DNA of 26,999 nucleotides from Candidatus Uhrbacteria bacterium (lineage in GTDB: Bacteria > Patescibacteriota > Patescibacteriia > UBA9934 > GWF2-40-263), in the NCBI GenBank assembly GCA_003511125.1, contig DOJV01000066.1, positions 1-26,999 on the forward strand, read 5' to 3'. Every line of letters begins with the position of its first letter. Within the stretch, counting starts at the first letter, position 1. The position numbers and the translations under genes are program-made. Shown here piece after piece: positions 6,740 to 13,735 of the stretch. The notes beneath the pieces were generated by a model, which saw nothing but the letters and a program-made list of their open reading frames with translations, did not search any database and was not told where the DNA came from.

Positions 6740-9034
6740 CTACTTTCCCTGGGCCCTCAAGCACTTGGGCCGAAGGCGTGGGGAAACCGTGGAGCAGTCC
6801 ACGGCATAGGAGGTGGCCCGGGTCGCCTTCGGGGCGGCCTTCTTGGGCGCGGCGGCCGGGGCGCTGATCGCCACGGCCGGAGCTAAAACTTGCGCCGCGG
6901 CCACAGGTGCGACCGGAGCCGTGTAGGTGGCCGACTCGTAAGCCTGCCACACGCACACCCCGATCACCAGAGCCGCGATCACGGAGACCACGGTACCCCA
7001 ACGCTTGGTGTCCGGCTGACCTTCTTCTGCTTCGAAGGTCATGTTCACGACGTTCAGCCCGATGAGCCAGGCCGTGAACGTCCCGATCGCGATCGCCAAC
7101 CACCAGTACCAAGCCAGGCTTGGACCAGCAACCACCGTCACAACCGCGCTACCCGAACCGCTCGCCGCCGCCACCGAAGTGTTGACATAGAGACGATTGG
7201 CACGCCAGCCGGCCAGGTTGGTGCCGACGAGGCCGTCGAACTTCTTCACAAACACACTCACGGGCGAGGGCTTGTAGAAAAAGATGTTCTTGTTCTCCCA
7301 GGGCTCGACCCAGGTGGTAAAACCCGGAAGCACCGGCTCGAGCGCGAGCGGCGAGCAGATTTGGGAGGAAGCATCGCTGCACACCTCCAACAAACCATTC
7401 TCAACCGCACCAGGGAACACCTCGGTTGTGGACACTGCCGCCGGCAGCCCAACCGAATTCACTGTCACAACCGACCCGTTCCCACTGTAGAGGAGTGGCA
7501 GACGCGGTGCGAAGAGCGAGGGCGCGAGGAAGATCATGGCCAGGCCGAAGCCTGAAGCCACGGTGAACGTCTTCCAGGTGAAGACATCCACCTTCTCGAT
7601 CCGCTCCCGAAGGAAACCGCGATCGATATTCCACAGCGCTCTCACCACCAGGATCAGGGCCGGCAGTACCAAGGCGGCGCGCGCCAGAGCTGGCCAACCA
7701 GCGGCGATCAGGTACATGACCATCACACCGAAGGTTCCGAAGAAGCAGGCGGAATCAACCCCCAACTTCTTCAGCCAAACCAACGAATCGGTCAGGGGCG
7801 TAACATTGAAGCCAATCCTCTGGCCGATGATCCGGAACTGGTCCGCAACCCAGTCGACTGCCTTCTGGATGAAGACAAGCGGCAAGGGAACCAGAACCAT
7901 CACAACGGTGCCAACGAAGGCCGCCGCGAGGTTTCCGAGGAGCCACCCCCAACCATAGAGGATAAACCCCATCACGGCCATGAAAATCCAGAACCTGATT
8001 GCGAACTTGACGGGTCCGCTGATCGTGTTCCAGACCTCACCGGCGATGTCGCTGGTGATACCAAGAAACCCTCGCAACCCCTTACGGTTCTGAGCCCGCT
8101 CAAGGATGGCCCGAGCCCCATTGTCCAAGACGTGCTCGATGGCGTCCTTGTGGTTGATGGGGTAAGCCCCGTCAAGAAGTCGGACGAACCGAGCCTTCTG
8201 GGCATCGGTGGGCAAACCGGAACCGATCTGGTCAAGGAGATGGGTCACGGTGGTCCGCACCTTGCTCCAGTTGTCCCGAACGGCCGCCTCAACGTAGAGA
8301 CGATCGTTTCCGCCTTTTTCCATGGCGGCGTCCTGAAGCTCAATGAGGGCATTGAGTCGGACCGCAGTCAGGGTGTCGACCCAATCCTTCGGCTTGGCCG
8401 GGGTGGTCGACATAGCCCAACTCGGCTGCAAAATGAAACGCTTCATGCAGACCGGGCAGGGGGTGGCCTGATCCATCGCCCGCTCCAAGGTCATCCCGAT
8501 TTCGGGGAACGCTTCCCCGGGGATCGTCTTGGCCGGAGCTTTGGGGCCTCCGGAGACCTGGTGCGACGGGTATCTTGCGGCCCAGGCCGTCTTGAGACCG
8601 GCGAGCGCTGTGCACTGGCCGTCACCGCTGTGGGCGACACTCAGGTGCACAAGGGTCTGACTCTGTCCGATCTGACGGACATTCAAGGCGATGTGGCGCA
8701 CAGCCTCATCGTTGAACTCGATGTTGGCCACGGCACGCCCCGAGGCTTCGGCGAACTTTTCGACCGCCTCGTTCAGGGCACGGATATAGACCGCGTTTTC
8801 CGAACCGAGGAGGTTTTCGTTCGCCTTGAGCATCGACAGAAGACCAGTAGTCAACGCACGCCGCGGCACCTTAGGGAGACGCGACAGGAAGGCCTCGACC
8901 TTCGGGAAACCATGAAGGCCGTCACCGACGAGATTTTTGATGATCTCCTCGACTTCGGACTTGGCCATGCCAGCGCCGGCACTACCAACGTGAGAAATGA
9001 CAGAGCTGACCAGGGAATCGATATCGAAAGACAT
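6740..9034 (-). CDS. Large multi-helix membrane protein, unknown, GC-rich
   Basis: A 764-residue protein not recognised as any known family. Residues 1-335 look soluble and mostly helical and contain GDGQC (Cys141) and TPCPVC (Cys193, Cys196). The spacing resembles the PCxxC zinc motif of the cytidine-deaminase fold, but the usual HAE/CAE motif is not visible. Hydrophobic segments follow at about 343-367, 370-392, 428-445, 447-467 and 489-508. Then comes an outer domain (about 510-635) with a Cys552-Cys560 pair, and two further helices at about 640-662 and 680-697. The C-terminus is Ala/Pro/Lys-rich and ends with a two-Cys tail. GGAG eight bases before the ATG and a consensus promoter 132 bases upstream support the start. 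Its GC-rich codon use differs sharply from galU or iscS. Confidence 0.8.
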   Translation of the reverse strand: MSFDIDSLVSSVISHVGSAGAGMAKSEVEEIIKNLVGDGLHGFPKVEAFLSRLPKVPRRALTTGLLSMLKANENLLGSENAVYIRALNEAVEKFAEASGRAVANIEFNDEAVRHIALNVRQIGQSQTLVHLSVAHSGDGQCTALAGLKTAWAARYPSHQVSGGPKAPAKTIPGEAFPEIGMTLERAMDQATPCPVCMKRFILQPSWAMSTTPAKPKDWVDTLTAVRLNALIELQDAAMEKGGNDRLYVEAAVRDNWSKVRTTVTHLLDQIGSGLPTDAQKARFVRLLDGAYPINHKDAIEHVLDNGARAILERAQNRKGLRGFLGITSDIAGEVWNTISGPVKFAIRFWIFMAVMGFILYGWGWLLGNLAAAFVGTVVMVLVPLPLVFIQKAVDWVADQFRIIGQRIGFNVTPLTDSLVWLKKLGVDSACFFGTFGVMVMYLIAAGWPALARAALVLPALILVVRALWNIDRGFLRERIEKVDVFTWKTFTVASGFGLAMIFLAPSLFAPRLPLLYSGNGSVVTVNSVGLPAAVSTTEVFPGAVENGLLEVCSDASSQICSPLALEPVLPGFTTWVEPWENKNIFFYKPSPVSVFVKKFDGLVGTNLAGWRANRLYVNTSVAAASGSGSAVVTVVAGPSLAWYWWLAIAIGTFTAWLIGLNVVNMTFEAEEGQPDTKRWGTVVSVIAALVIGVCVWQAYESATYTAPVAPVAAAQVLAPAVAISAPAAAPKKAAPKATRATSYAVDCSTVSPRLRPKCLRAQGK

Positions 9035-9165
9035 GGTTTTTTCTCCGTGCGCAGTGGGCGCAGGTGAAAGGGCATCGCATCAATTCCGCCTCCGAGACAT
9101 TCGGTGGCAGACAGACGCGAATCTTGCCTCAGTGCAGCCCAATGGGCGAGCACGGAGAACGCTTA

Positions 9166-9194
9166 TTTATATCACGTTTTTAGGGTTTTGTCAA
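9166..9194 (-). promoter_or_regulatory. Consensus sigma-70 promoter for the 764-aa membrane protein gene
   Basis: On the minus strand TTGACA (9194-9189), a 17-base spacer and TATAAA (9171-9166). Predicted start is near 9159, leaving a GC-rich leader of about 125 bases. The initial transcribed bases (AAGCGTTCT) resemble those after the 6601 promoter (AAGCTGTTCT). Confidence 0.85.
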
Positions 9195-9231
9195 TGGGAG
9201 AGGTGTTTCTTTTGAGAAATAATAGGAAGAC

Positions 9232-9366
9232 AAAAAACAACTTAATTAACCAAGGTTAAAACGAGGTTTTTTGTTGTTTTTATCGTAAAAACACAAAAAC
9301 CATTACACTTAAAGCCGATCGGCCGTAAATGTAATGGGTTTGCTAATTTTCTTCTAAAATTAGCAA
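9232..9366. repeat. Row of three hairpins in a gene-free gap
   Basis: The gap 9035-9430 has no gene. Besides the promoter above it holds an AAAAACAAC/GTTGTTTTT stem (9233-9241 with 9273-9281), a CATTACA/TGTAATG stem (9301-9307 with 9330-9336) enclosing the palindrome GCCGATCGGC (9314-9323), and a perfect 12-bp TTTGCTAATTTT/AAAATTAGCAAA stem with a five-base loop (9339-9367). Read on the minus strand the second is followed by a short T-run and could be a backup terminator. Confidence 0.6.
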
Positions 9367-9408
9367 AAAAACTTGGTTTAACACCGATCGGCGTTAAACC
9401 AAGTTTTT
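9367..9408 (-). terminator. 16-bp hairpin terminator of the reductase gene
   Basis: A perfect 16-bp stem (9367-9382 with 9393-9408) has the ten-base loop ACCGATCGGC, which contains the palindrome CCGATCGG. On the minus strand it ends in a T-run, 23 bases after the reductase stop. The A/T ends make it usable in both directions. Confidence 0.85.
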
Positions 9409-9430
9409 ATACTAAACTCAGCGAAAAAAC

Positions 9431-10579
9431 CTAACCCTTAATTTCTGCCAACAATCTAGCCCTCTCGGAATTTCGATTTATCAAAGTCGCGCCAATAGCT
9501 TTCTGTTTTTTATAAAAAATCTGAACCACTCCACCCTCTTCCAAACTTCCCTCAACTTTTACCTCATCGGCCCACTCTCGATCCGTATCACCCAAAAAAA
9601 TCACATCCAAACCAAGAATATTCATTGTTGAAGACGTAACTTGATCAAAAACCTCCTCTTGACCCAAAATATTCTGCGCGGCAATTCGCCCCTGAAATTG
9701 TGCGGCCGTCCAAGTTCCCATAATCCGTTGGTGGCCGGAGTGGACATCAAAAACTTCGGCTGTGTCGCCAATCGCAAAAATGTTTGGCAAATTTGTTTTC
9801 ATTTTTTCGTTGACCTTAATTCCCTTTCCAACGTTCAACCCGGAATCTTGAAGCCAAGAAATGTCTGGTTCCAAACCAATTCCCACCCCCAAAATTTTAC
9901 AAGCAAAATTTTCTTTATCGGTTTCCACTCCACTCAATTCTTTTTCACCCTGCAAACTAATAAATTTTGCTTCTGGCAAAACTTTTATATTATTTTTAAT
10001 TAAATGTCTATTAATCAACTCGCTACTTTCCTTATCCAAAACTCGTGACCAAAAACCAGGACCGCGAAAAGCCACGGTTATTTCAAAATTAAAATTTTGA
10101 AAAATGTTTATAAACTCGCAAGCAATCAAACCACCTCCATAAACTCCAACGGCACATGGTCGTGGTTGTTCGGAAATAAGTTGAAGTAGGTGATCAGCAT
10201 CGTCGAGCATCCAAAGATAAGCCACGCCGCGAAGATCTTCGGGTAACGCTCGAGTGTCTCTGCCACCGGCAATTACCAATTTGTCGAAAGGTAATTCTCG
10301 GCCGTCGGTAAGTTCAACAAAAGAATTTTTGTGATCAATTTTTTCCACTCGCAAACCCGGTAACCACTCAATATTATTTTCCGCATACCAATTTTCGTCT
10401 TTCAAAAAAACTCGTTCGCGCTCAACTTTGCCTTTTAAATAAAAAGGCAAAAGAATCCGCGAATAAAGCGGTGTGTGTTCTTCTGAAACAATTGCGATCT
10501 CCACCTCAGACGAAAGTTTTCGCAATTCCTCGGCACAGGCTGTGCCAGCAATCCCGCCGCCAATAATAATTATTTTCAT
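9431..10579 (-). CDS. NAD(P)/FAD-dependent oxidoreductase (ferredoxin reductase-like)
   Basis: A 382-residue flavoprotein of the pyridine nucleotide-disulfide reductase superfamily. The start at 10579 is chosen because MKIIIIGGGIAGTACAEEL opens with the FAD-binding GxGxxA fold; the in-frame extension to 10672 is the translation of an intergenic repeat. A second glycine motif, VGVYGGGLIACEF, is at about residue 145 (NAD(P) binding), and the second FAD motif, NIFAIGDTAEVFD, is at about 270. It lacks an obvious CxxC redox pair, so it resembles ferredoxin, rubredoxin or nitrite reductase-type NADH oxidoreductases rather than thioredoxin reductase. A [3Fe-4S] ferredoxin gene lies just upstream, the likely electron partner. 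It is the last gene of the Fe-S block. Confidence 0.85.
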   Translation of the reverse strand: MKIIIIGGGIAGTACAEELRKLSSEVEIAIVSEEHTPLYSRILLPFYLKGKVERERVFLKDENWYAENNIEWLPGLRVEKIDHKNSFVELTDGRELPFDKLVIAGGRDTRALPEDLRGVAYLWMLDDADHLLQLISEQPRPCAVGVYGGGLIACEFINIFQNFNFEITVAFRGPGFWSRVLDKESSELINRHLIKNNIKVLPEAKFISLQGEKELSGVETDKENFACKILGVGIGLEPDISWLQDSGLNVGKGIKVNEKMKTNLPNIFAIGDTAEVFDVHSGHQRIMGTWTAAQFQGRIAAQNILGQEEVFDQVTSSTMNILGLDVIFLGDTDREWADEVKVEGSLEEGGVVQIFYKKQKAIGATLINRNSERARLLAEIKG

Positions 10580-10588
10580 ATCATGTTT

Positions 10589-10631
10589 CCCTTCCCCTTT
10601 CGCCACAAAAGGTGAGGGGCTTGGGGTGGGG
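10589..10631. repeat. REP-like C/G-rich palindromic repeat
   Basis: CCCTTCCCCTTT (10589-10600) and AAAGGTGAGGGG (10608-10619) form an imperfect stem, followed by TTGGGGTGGGG. Translated, it gives a Pro-Ser-Pro peptide, a familiar by-product of dispersed bacterial repeats of this kind. It fills the gap between the ferredoxin and reductase genes. Confidence 0.55.
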
Positions 10632-10895
10632 TTATCTCGGAAACAATTGTTTCCCTGCCTCGTCATAAACAAAAACTGCGAGGACCGGGCAAGACTCGGC
10701 GCCGAGAATAATATTCTGTAATTCTTCTTCGGTCACCTCAATTTCACGCTCGTAGGCCGGACCGTTTGGAGCTTCACTGTGATCTAAAACATCGGCTTTA
10801 TTGTCGTTGTTGAGTTGGAAGGTTTCTGGAGCCACAACCACACAAGCGGCGGCGCCGATACAAAGATCGGCGTCAACTTTGATTTTAATTTTCAT
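10632..10895 (-). CDS. [3Fe-4S]-type ferredoxin
   Basis: An 87-residue small acidic electron carrier. The cluster ligands visible are Cys12 and Cys18 in DLCIGAAACVVVAPETF and Cys69 in ESCPV. The position that holds the fourth cysteine in [4Fe-4S] ferredoxins (CxxCxxC) is an alanine here, which matches the C-x5-C pattern of the single-cluster [3Fe-4S] ferredoxins known from actinobacteria (CIGAGQC type). An acidic central part (EREIEVTEEELQ) fits partner binding. The flavin reductase gene follows 52 bases downstream and iscU lies upstream, so the likely job is carrying electrons for Fe-S assembly or a related reduction. The cluster type is inferred from the missing cysteine. Confidence 0.88.
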   Translation of the reverse strand: MKIKIKVDADLCIGAAACVVVAPETFQLNNDNKADVLDHSEAPNGPAYEREIEVTEEELQNIILGAESCPVLAVFVYDEAGKQLFPR

Positions 10896-10959
10896 AATGT
10901 TTTTTGAGTAAAGGAGTAAAAAATGTAAAAGTGTAAAATTAGCTTTGTGGAGAGGTTTT

Positions 10960-11078
10960 GTAGGAATCGTAGAATCGGCCTCGTGGCGAGAGCCTCGTAG
11001 AAATCGTAGAATCGGCCTCGTGGCGAGGCCTCGTAGAAAACGTAGATCTACGTCTTCTACGTTTTCTACGTCTTCTAC
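10960..11078. repeat. Tandem GTAGAA repeat element, left copy
   Basis: Two near-identical 36-37-base units (10960-10996 and 10997-11032), each starting GTAG(G/A)AATCGTAGAATCGG and ending GAG(A)GCCTC, are followed by a partial unit that forms a perfect 12-bp inverted repeat (GTAGAAAACGTA at 11033-11044 with its complement at 11058-11069). The same units recur in reverse orientation at 12757-12848 on the other side of iscU-iscS. Each unit also folds on itself through GGCCTCG/CGAGGCC. Confidence 0.85.
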
Positions 11079-11506
11079 CCTCTACTTAAATAATCCCTAA
11101 CCGCATTTTGCAAAGCTTTATCGCACAAAACCGAACAATGAATCTTTCGAGGAGGTAAGCCGCCGAGTCTTTCGATAATCATTTGCGGGGTAATTTTAAC
11201 GGCTTCATCAATGGTTAAACCACTGTTTTCTAAACACATTTCTGAACAGATTGAGGCGGCGGCAATGGCGCTGGCACAGCCAAAAGTTTTCCAAAGATAG
11301 TCGACAATTTTTTTACTTTCCGGATCGACTTTAATCCAAACTTTCATTTCGTCACCACAAGCCGGCGAACCATAAACACCAAAACCTTGAAAATCTTCTG
11401 GTGGGTTTTCTGTTTTCAAAAAATTTCGCGGATTGAAAAAATGATCTTTAACAGTTTCGCTGTAAAACCAGTTTTCGTCGCCGCAAGTGTTTATAACATC
11501 TCCCAT
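11075..11506 (-). CDS. iscU: Fe-S cluster assembly scaffold IscU/NifU-like
   Basis: A 143-residue scaffold on which Fe-S clusters are built from sulfur delivered by IscS. The three conserved cluster cysteines are all present: Cys50 in GSPACGDEMK (with Asp52), Cys77 in KTFGCASAIAA and Cys124 in LPPRKIHCSVLC. Extra cysteines (8, 87, 91, 128) are less usual. The N-terminus ENWFYSETVKDHFFNPRN matches the family's helix that places the first cysteine region. Only one base separates it from the iscS stop, so the two are co-transcribed, iscS first. The 3' end overlaps the edge of the GTAGAA repeat element. Confidence 0.93.
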   Translation of the reverse strand: MGDVINTCGDENWFYSETVKDHFFNPRNFLKTENPPEDFQGFGVYGSPACGDEMKVWIKVDPESKKIVDYLWKTFGCASAIAAASICSEMCLENSGLTIDEAVKITPQMIIERLGGLPPRKIHCSVLCDKALQNAVRDYLSRG

Positions 11507-11507
11507 A

Positions 11508-12683
11508 TTATAGCTTAACCGAACTTATTTCACGAAGTTTCGCAACCAACGGCGGCAAAACTTCGAGCACATAATCAATGTCTGCGCTTGTTGTCGAACG
11601 ACCAAGAGTAAAACGCATGGCGCCATGAGCCTCTTCTGGAGTTTTTCCGAGAGCCAAAATTACATGACTCGGATCGAGCGAGGCGCTGGTGCAGGCCGAA
11701 CCGGTCGAAACAAAAATTCCTTTGGCGTCGAGATACAACATTAAGGCCTCGCCTTCGATGTCAAGAAAAGAAATGTTCGCGTTGTTTGGCAAACGCTCGC
11801 TCTGGTGGCCGTTGAGTTTGGTTTTTGGAATGGTTTCGAGAACACCTTTGATCAGCTTATCACGAAGCATCACTAAACGAGCCGACTCTTGGTCTTTTTC
11901 TTTTTGTGCGAGCGCGAGCGCGGCGGCCAAACCAATGATCGCGGCGACATTTTCCGTCCCGGGGCGAATTCCACGCTCTTGGGCACCGCCAAATTGCAGT
12001 GGCTGAAGGCGAATTCCTTTACGAGCGTAAAGCGCACCAACACCTTTTGGCCCATAAATTTTTGAACCGTTAATCGTCAACATGTCGACATGAAGTTTTT
12101 CGATTGAAAGATCAAGAGCGCCAGCGGCCTGGCAGGCATCGGAATGAAAAACCGGGTATTGTTTTTCACCACGTTTTTTTTGAAGCCAGTTCCCGATTTC
12201 TGAAACCGGTTGAATAATGCCCACCTCGTTGTTGGCCAACATGACAGAAATCAAAATTGTATCCGGACGAACCGCAGCCTTAACCGACTCAGGATCGATG
12301 ACACCATCACTGTTTGGCAAAACACGAGTTGCCTCAAAACCTTCTTTTTCGAGCTGAACAACCGCCTCCAAAACCGCGTGGTGCTCGATGGCCGAAACCA
12401 CGATATGCTTGCCAAACCCAGAATTAGCTCGAGCAAAACCCAGAATAGCCAAATTGTCAGACTCAGTACCGCCAGAAGTAAAAATAATTTCCTCGGCTCG
12501 GCACGACAAAATTTTGGAAATATCTAAACGAGCGGCCTCGATGGCATCTTTAGCTTCTTTGCCTGGCGAATGAAAACTTGAAGGATTACCGAATTTTTCG
12601 GTCAACCATGGTTGCATAACCCTAAAAACCCGCGGGTCAAGCGGACTTGTGGCAGCATGGTCCAAATAGACAAACTTCTCCAT
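11508..12683 (-). CDS. iscS: Cysteine desulfurase IscS/NifS
   Basis: A 391-residue PLP enzyme that turns cysteine into alanine and holds the sulfur as a persulfide for IscU and tRNA thiolation. Visible marks are YLDHAATSPLDPRV (residues 6-19), FTSGGTESDNLAI near 70, the HSDACQAAG cofactor-binding stretch near 180, the PLP lysine in INGSKIYGPKGVG near 209, GIRPGTENVAAIIG near 240 and the catalytic cysteine in STGSACTSASLDPSHV near 330. The residue before the PLP lysine is Ser instead of the usual His. Length is normal. It precedes iscU directly. A G-rich tract and a copy of the GTAGAA repeat lie upstream; no clear promoter or Shine-Dalgarno was seen. Confidence 0.95.
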   Translation of the reverse strand: MEKFVYLDHAATSPLDPRVFRVMQPWLTEKFGNPSSFHSPGKEAKDAIEAARLDISKILSCRAEEIIFTSGGTESDNLAILGFARANSGFGKHIVVSAIEHHAVLEAVVQLEKEGFEATRVLPNSDGVIDPESVKAAVRPDTILISVMLANNEVGIIQPVSEIGNWLQKKRGEKQYPVFHSDACQAAGALDLSIEKLHVDMLTINGSKIYGPKGVGALYARKGIRLQPLQFGGAQERGIRPGTENVAAIIGLAAALALAQKEKDQESARLVMLRDKLIKGVLETIPKTKLNGHQSERLPNNANISFLDIEGEALMLYLDAKGIFVSTGSACTSASLDPSHVILALGKTPEEAHGAMRFTLGRSTTSADIDYVLEVLPPLVAKLREISSVKL

Positions 12684-12729
12684 AAAGCTTAATCAGCCTA
12701 TCAAAAAACCTGGTTTTAGCCAAGTCTGT

Positions 12730-12755
12730 TGGGTGGGGGTGTGGGGTGGGGGTGG
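12730..12755 (+). other. G-run tract, possible G-quadruplex
   Basis: The plus strand has five runs of three to five G separated by one to three bases (TTGGGTGGGGGTGTGGGGTG and on), placed between the YHS-like gene and iscS. This is the template strand for iscS transcription. Confidence 0.5.
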
Positions 12756-12756
12756 C

Positions 12757-12848
12757 GTAGAAGGCGTAGATCTACGATTTCTACGAGGCTCTCGCCACGA
12801 GGCCGATTCTACGATTTCTACGAGGCCTCGCCACGAGGCCGATTCTAC
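12757..12848. repeat. Tandem GTAGAA repeat element, right copy (inverted)
   Basis: The reverse complement of the units at 10960-11078: a partial unit with the inverted repeat, then GAGGCTCTCGCC... (12785-12821) and GAGGCCTCGCC... (12822-12848). The unit with the extra AG occurs once in each element, so both share the same two variants. Confidence 0.85.
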
Positions 12849-12860
12849 CCCTTCTCTCAA

Positions 12861-13055
12861 CTACTCCAATTCTTCTTCGGAATCTAAATATTTTTCCGGT
12901 TCTTTTAAAAACTCGTCTCGGCATTGCGGCGAACAAAAAGTTAAAACCACCCCCATGGCTTCGGCGGTTTGTAAGGTTTCCGGGTCGTCTAGTGGAGCTA
13001 AACAGACATCGCAAACGTCGGAAGAGTCTTCGAAATACTTTTCAAATGAGGGCAT
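12861..13055 (-). CDS. Small YHS/TRASH-like zinc-finger protein
   Basis: A 64-residue acidic protein with two cysteine pairs: CDVC at 15-18 and CSPQC at about 41-45, the second inside LTFCSPQCRDEFLKEPEKYL. The pattern of a late CxxxC followed by a short helix and a KYL-type ending is typical of the treble-clef YHS/TRASH metal-binding domains that sense or carry metals. It lies 29 bases after the metal transporter gene and upstream of iscS-iscU, consistent with a metal chaperone or sensor. The family call is by motif; metal identity is not known. Confidence 0.72.
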   Translation of the reverse strand: MPSFEKYFEDSSDVCDVCLAPLDDPETLQTAEAMGVVLTFCSPQCRDEFLKEPEKYLDSEEELE

Positions 13056-13084
13056 ATAAGTTGTGTCTATAGTGTATCAGACTG

Positions 13085-13621
13085 TTAGGTAGGTATGTCA
13101 ATGCCAAAAAACATTGAAACCCCGCGACCGATCAAATACCCGACCGCGGCCGCTGATATGGAAACAACCACCATTTCCACCGAGGTTTTCCAAGGATTAC
13201 GACCGGAAACTCGCCCGGCCCAAAAACCAACCCCAGATAAAGCAACAACGGTCATTGCAACCGACAGTAGAACTGCTTGCGAAGGAGGTAGAAAAAAATA
13301 AGAAATCAATGGAACAAAACCGCCGACTAAATAAGCCGCGATCATTACCATTCCGGCCCTAATTGATTCACGGCGGGCTTTTTTTTCTGATCTCTCGTGA
13401 ATCATTTCTGCGGTTTCGTTGGAAAGAAAACTACCAGCTCCCATTGATAAAGACTCAACCGCTAAAATAACCAGTCCTGATAAAATAATCACCGGAGTAT
13501 TGTTGGTTCCAACTGCTATGCCAACAATGGCACCCAAAGTGGAAACCAAACCGTCTTCCAAACCAAAAACTGCCTCACGAACCGAAAGATTTCTTTGTTT
13601 TTTTCTAAAAAATTTAAACAT
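13085..13621 (-). CDS. VIT1/CCC1-family metal transporter
   Basis: A 178-residue membrane protein. The start REAVFGLEDGLVSTLGAIVGIA is the hallmark first helix of the VIT1/CCC1 (vacuolar iron transporter) family, followed by a second helix with LAVESLSMGAGSFLSNET. A charged segment with EMIHERSEKKARRES then corresponds to the shortened cytosolic metal-binding region. Three more helices follow (about 93-112, 118-136, 150-172). Family members move Fe2+ or Mn2+ out of the cytosol, usually against protons. Next to IscS, IscU and the YHS protein it suggests an iron-handling locus. It is divergent from the 13736 gene; no Shine-Dalgarno is seen. Confidence 0.9.
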   Translation of the reverse strand: MFKFFRKKQRNLSVREAVFGLEDGLVSTLGAIVGIAVGTNNTPVIILSGLVILAVESLSMGAGSFLSNETAEMIHERSEKKARRESIRAGMVMIAAYLVGGFVPLISYFFLPPSQAVLLSVAMTVVALSGVGFWAGRVSGRNPWKTSVEMVVVSISAAAVGYLIGRGVSMFFGIDIPT

Positions 13622-13720
13622 CTTTTTAAATTATAACAAAAAATTGGCACAATGATAAGAGTTGACCAACACAAATATCAAGAGTTTTCCAGATTATTTT
13701 TCCTTTTAATAAAATTGGTT

Positions 13721-13726
13721 TATAAT
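13721..13726 (+). promoter_or_regulatory. TATAAT box of a near-leaderless gene
   Basis: A perfect TATAAT ends nine bases before the ATG at 13736, so transcription should begin at or within a few bases of the start codon. No Shine-Dalgarno fits in that space. Confidence 0.65.
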
Positions 13727-13735
13727 AAAACCATT

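Noticed and set aside
5047..9194. The GC-rich island as an assembly error
   Set aside because: Its promoters and gaps are AT-rich like the rest of the window and terminators sit at both edges in sensible positions; read coverage would still be needed to exclude it.
9232..9408. Integron attC sites
   Set aside because: No integrase gene or core GTT sites were seen, and one hairpin is clearly a terminator.
10960..11078. CRISPR array
   Set aside because: The units are contiguous with no unique spacers, and no cas genes are present.
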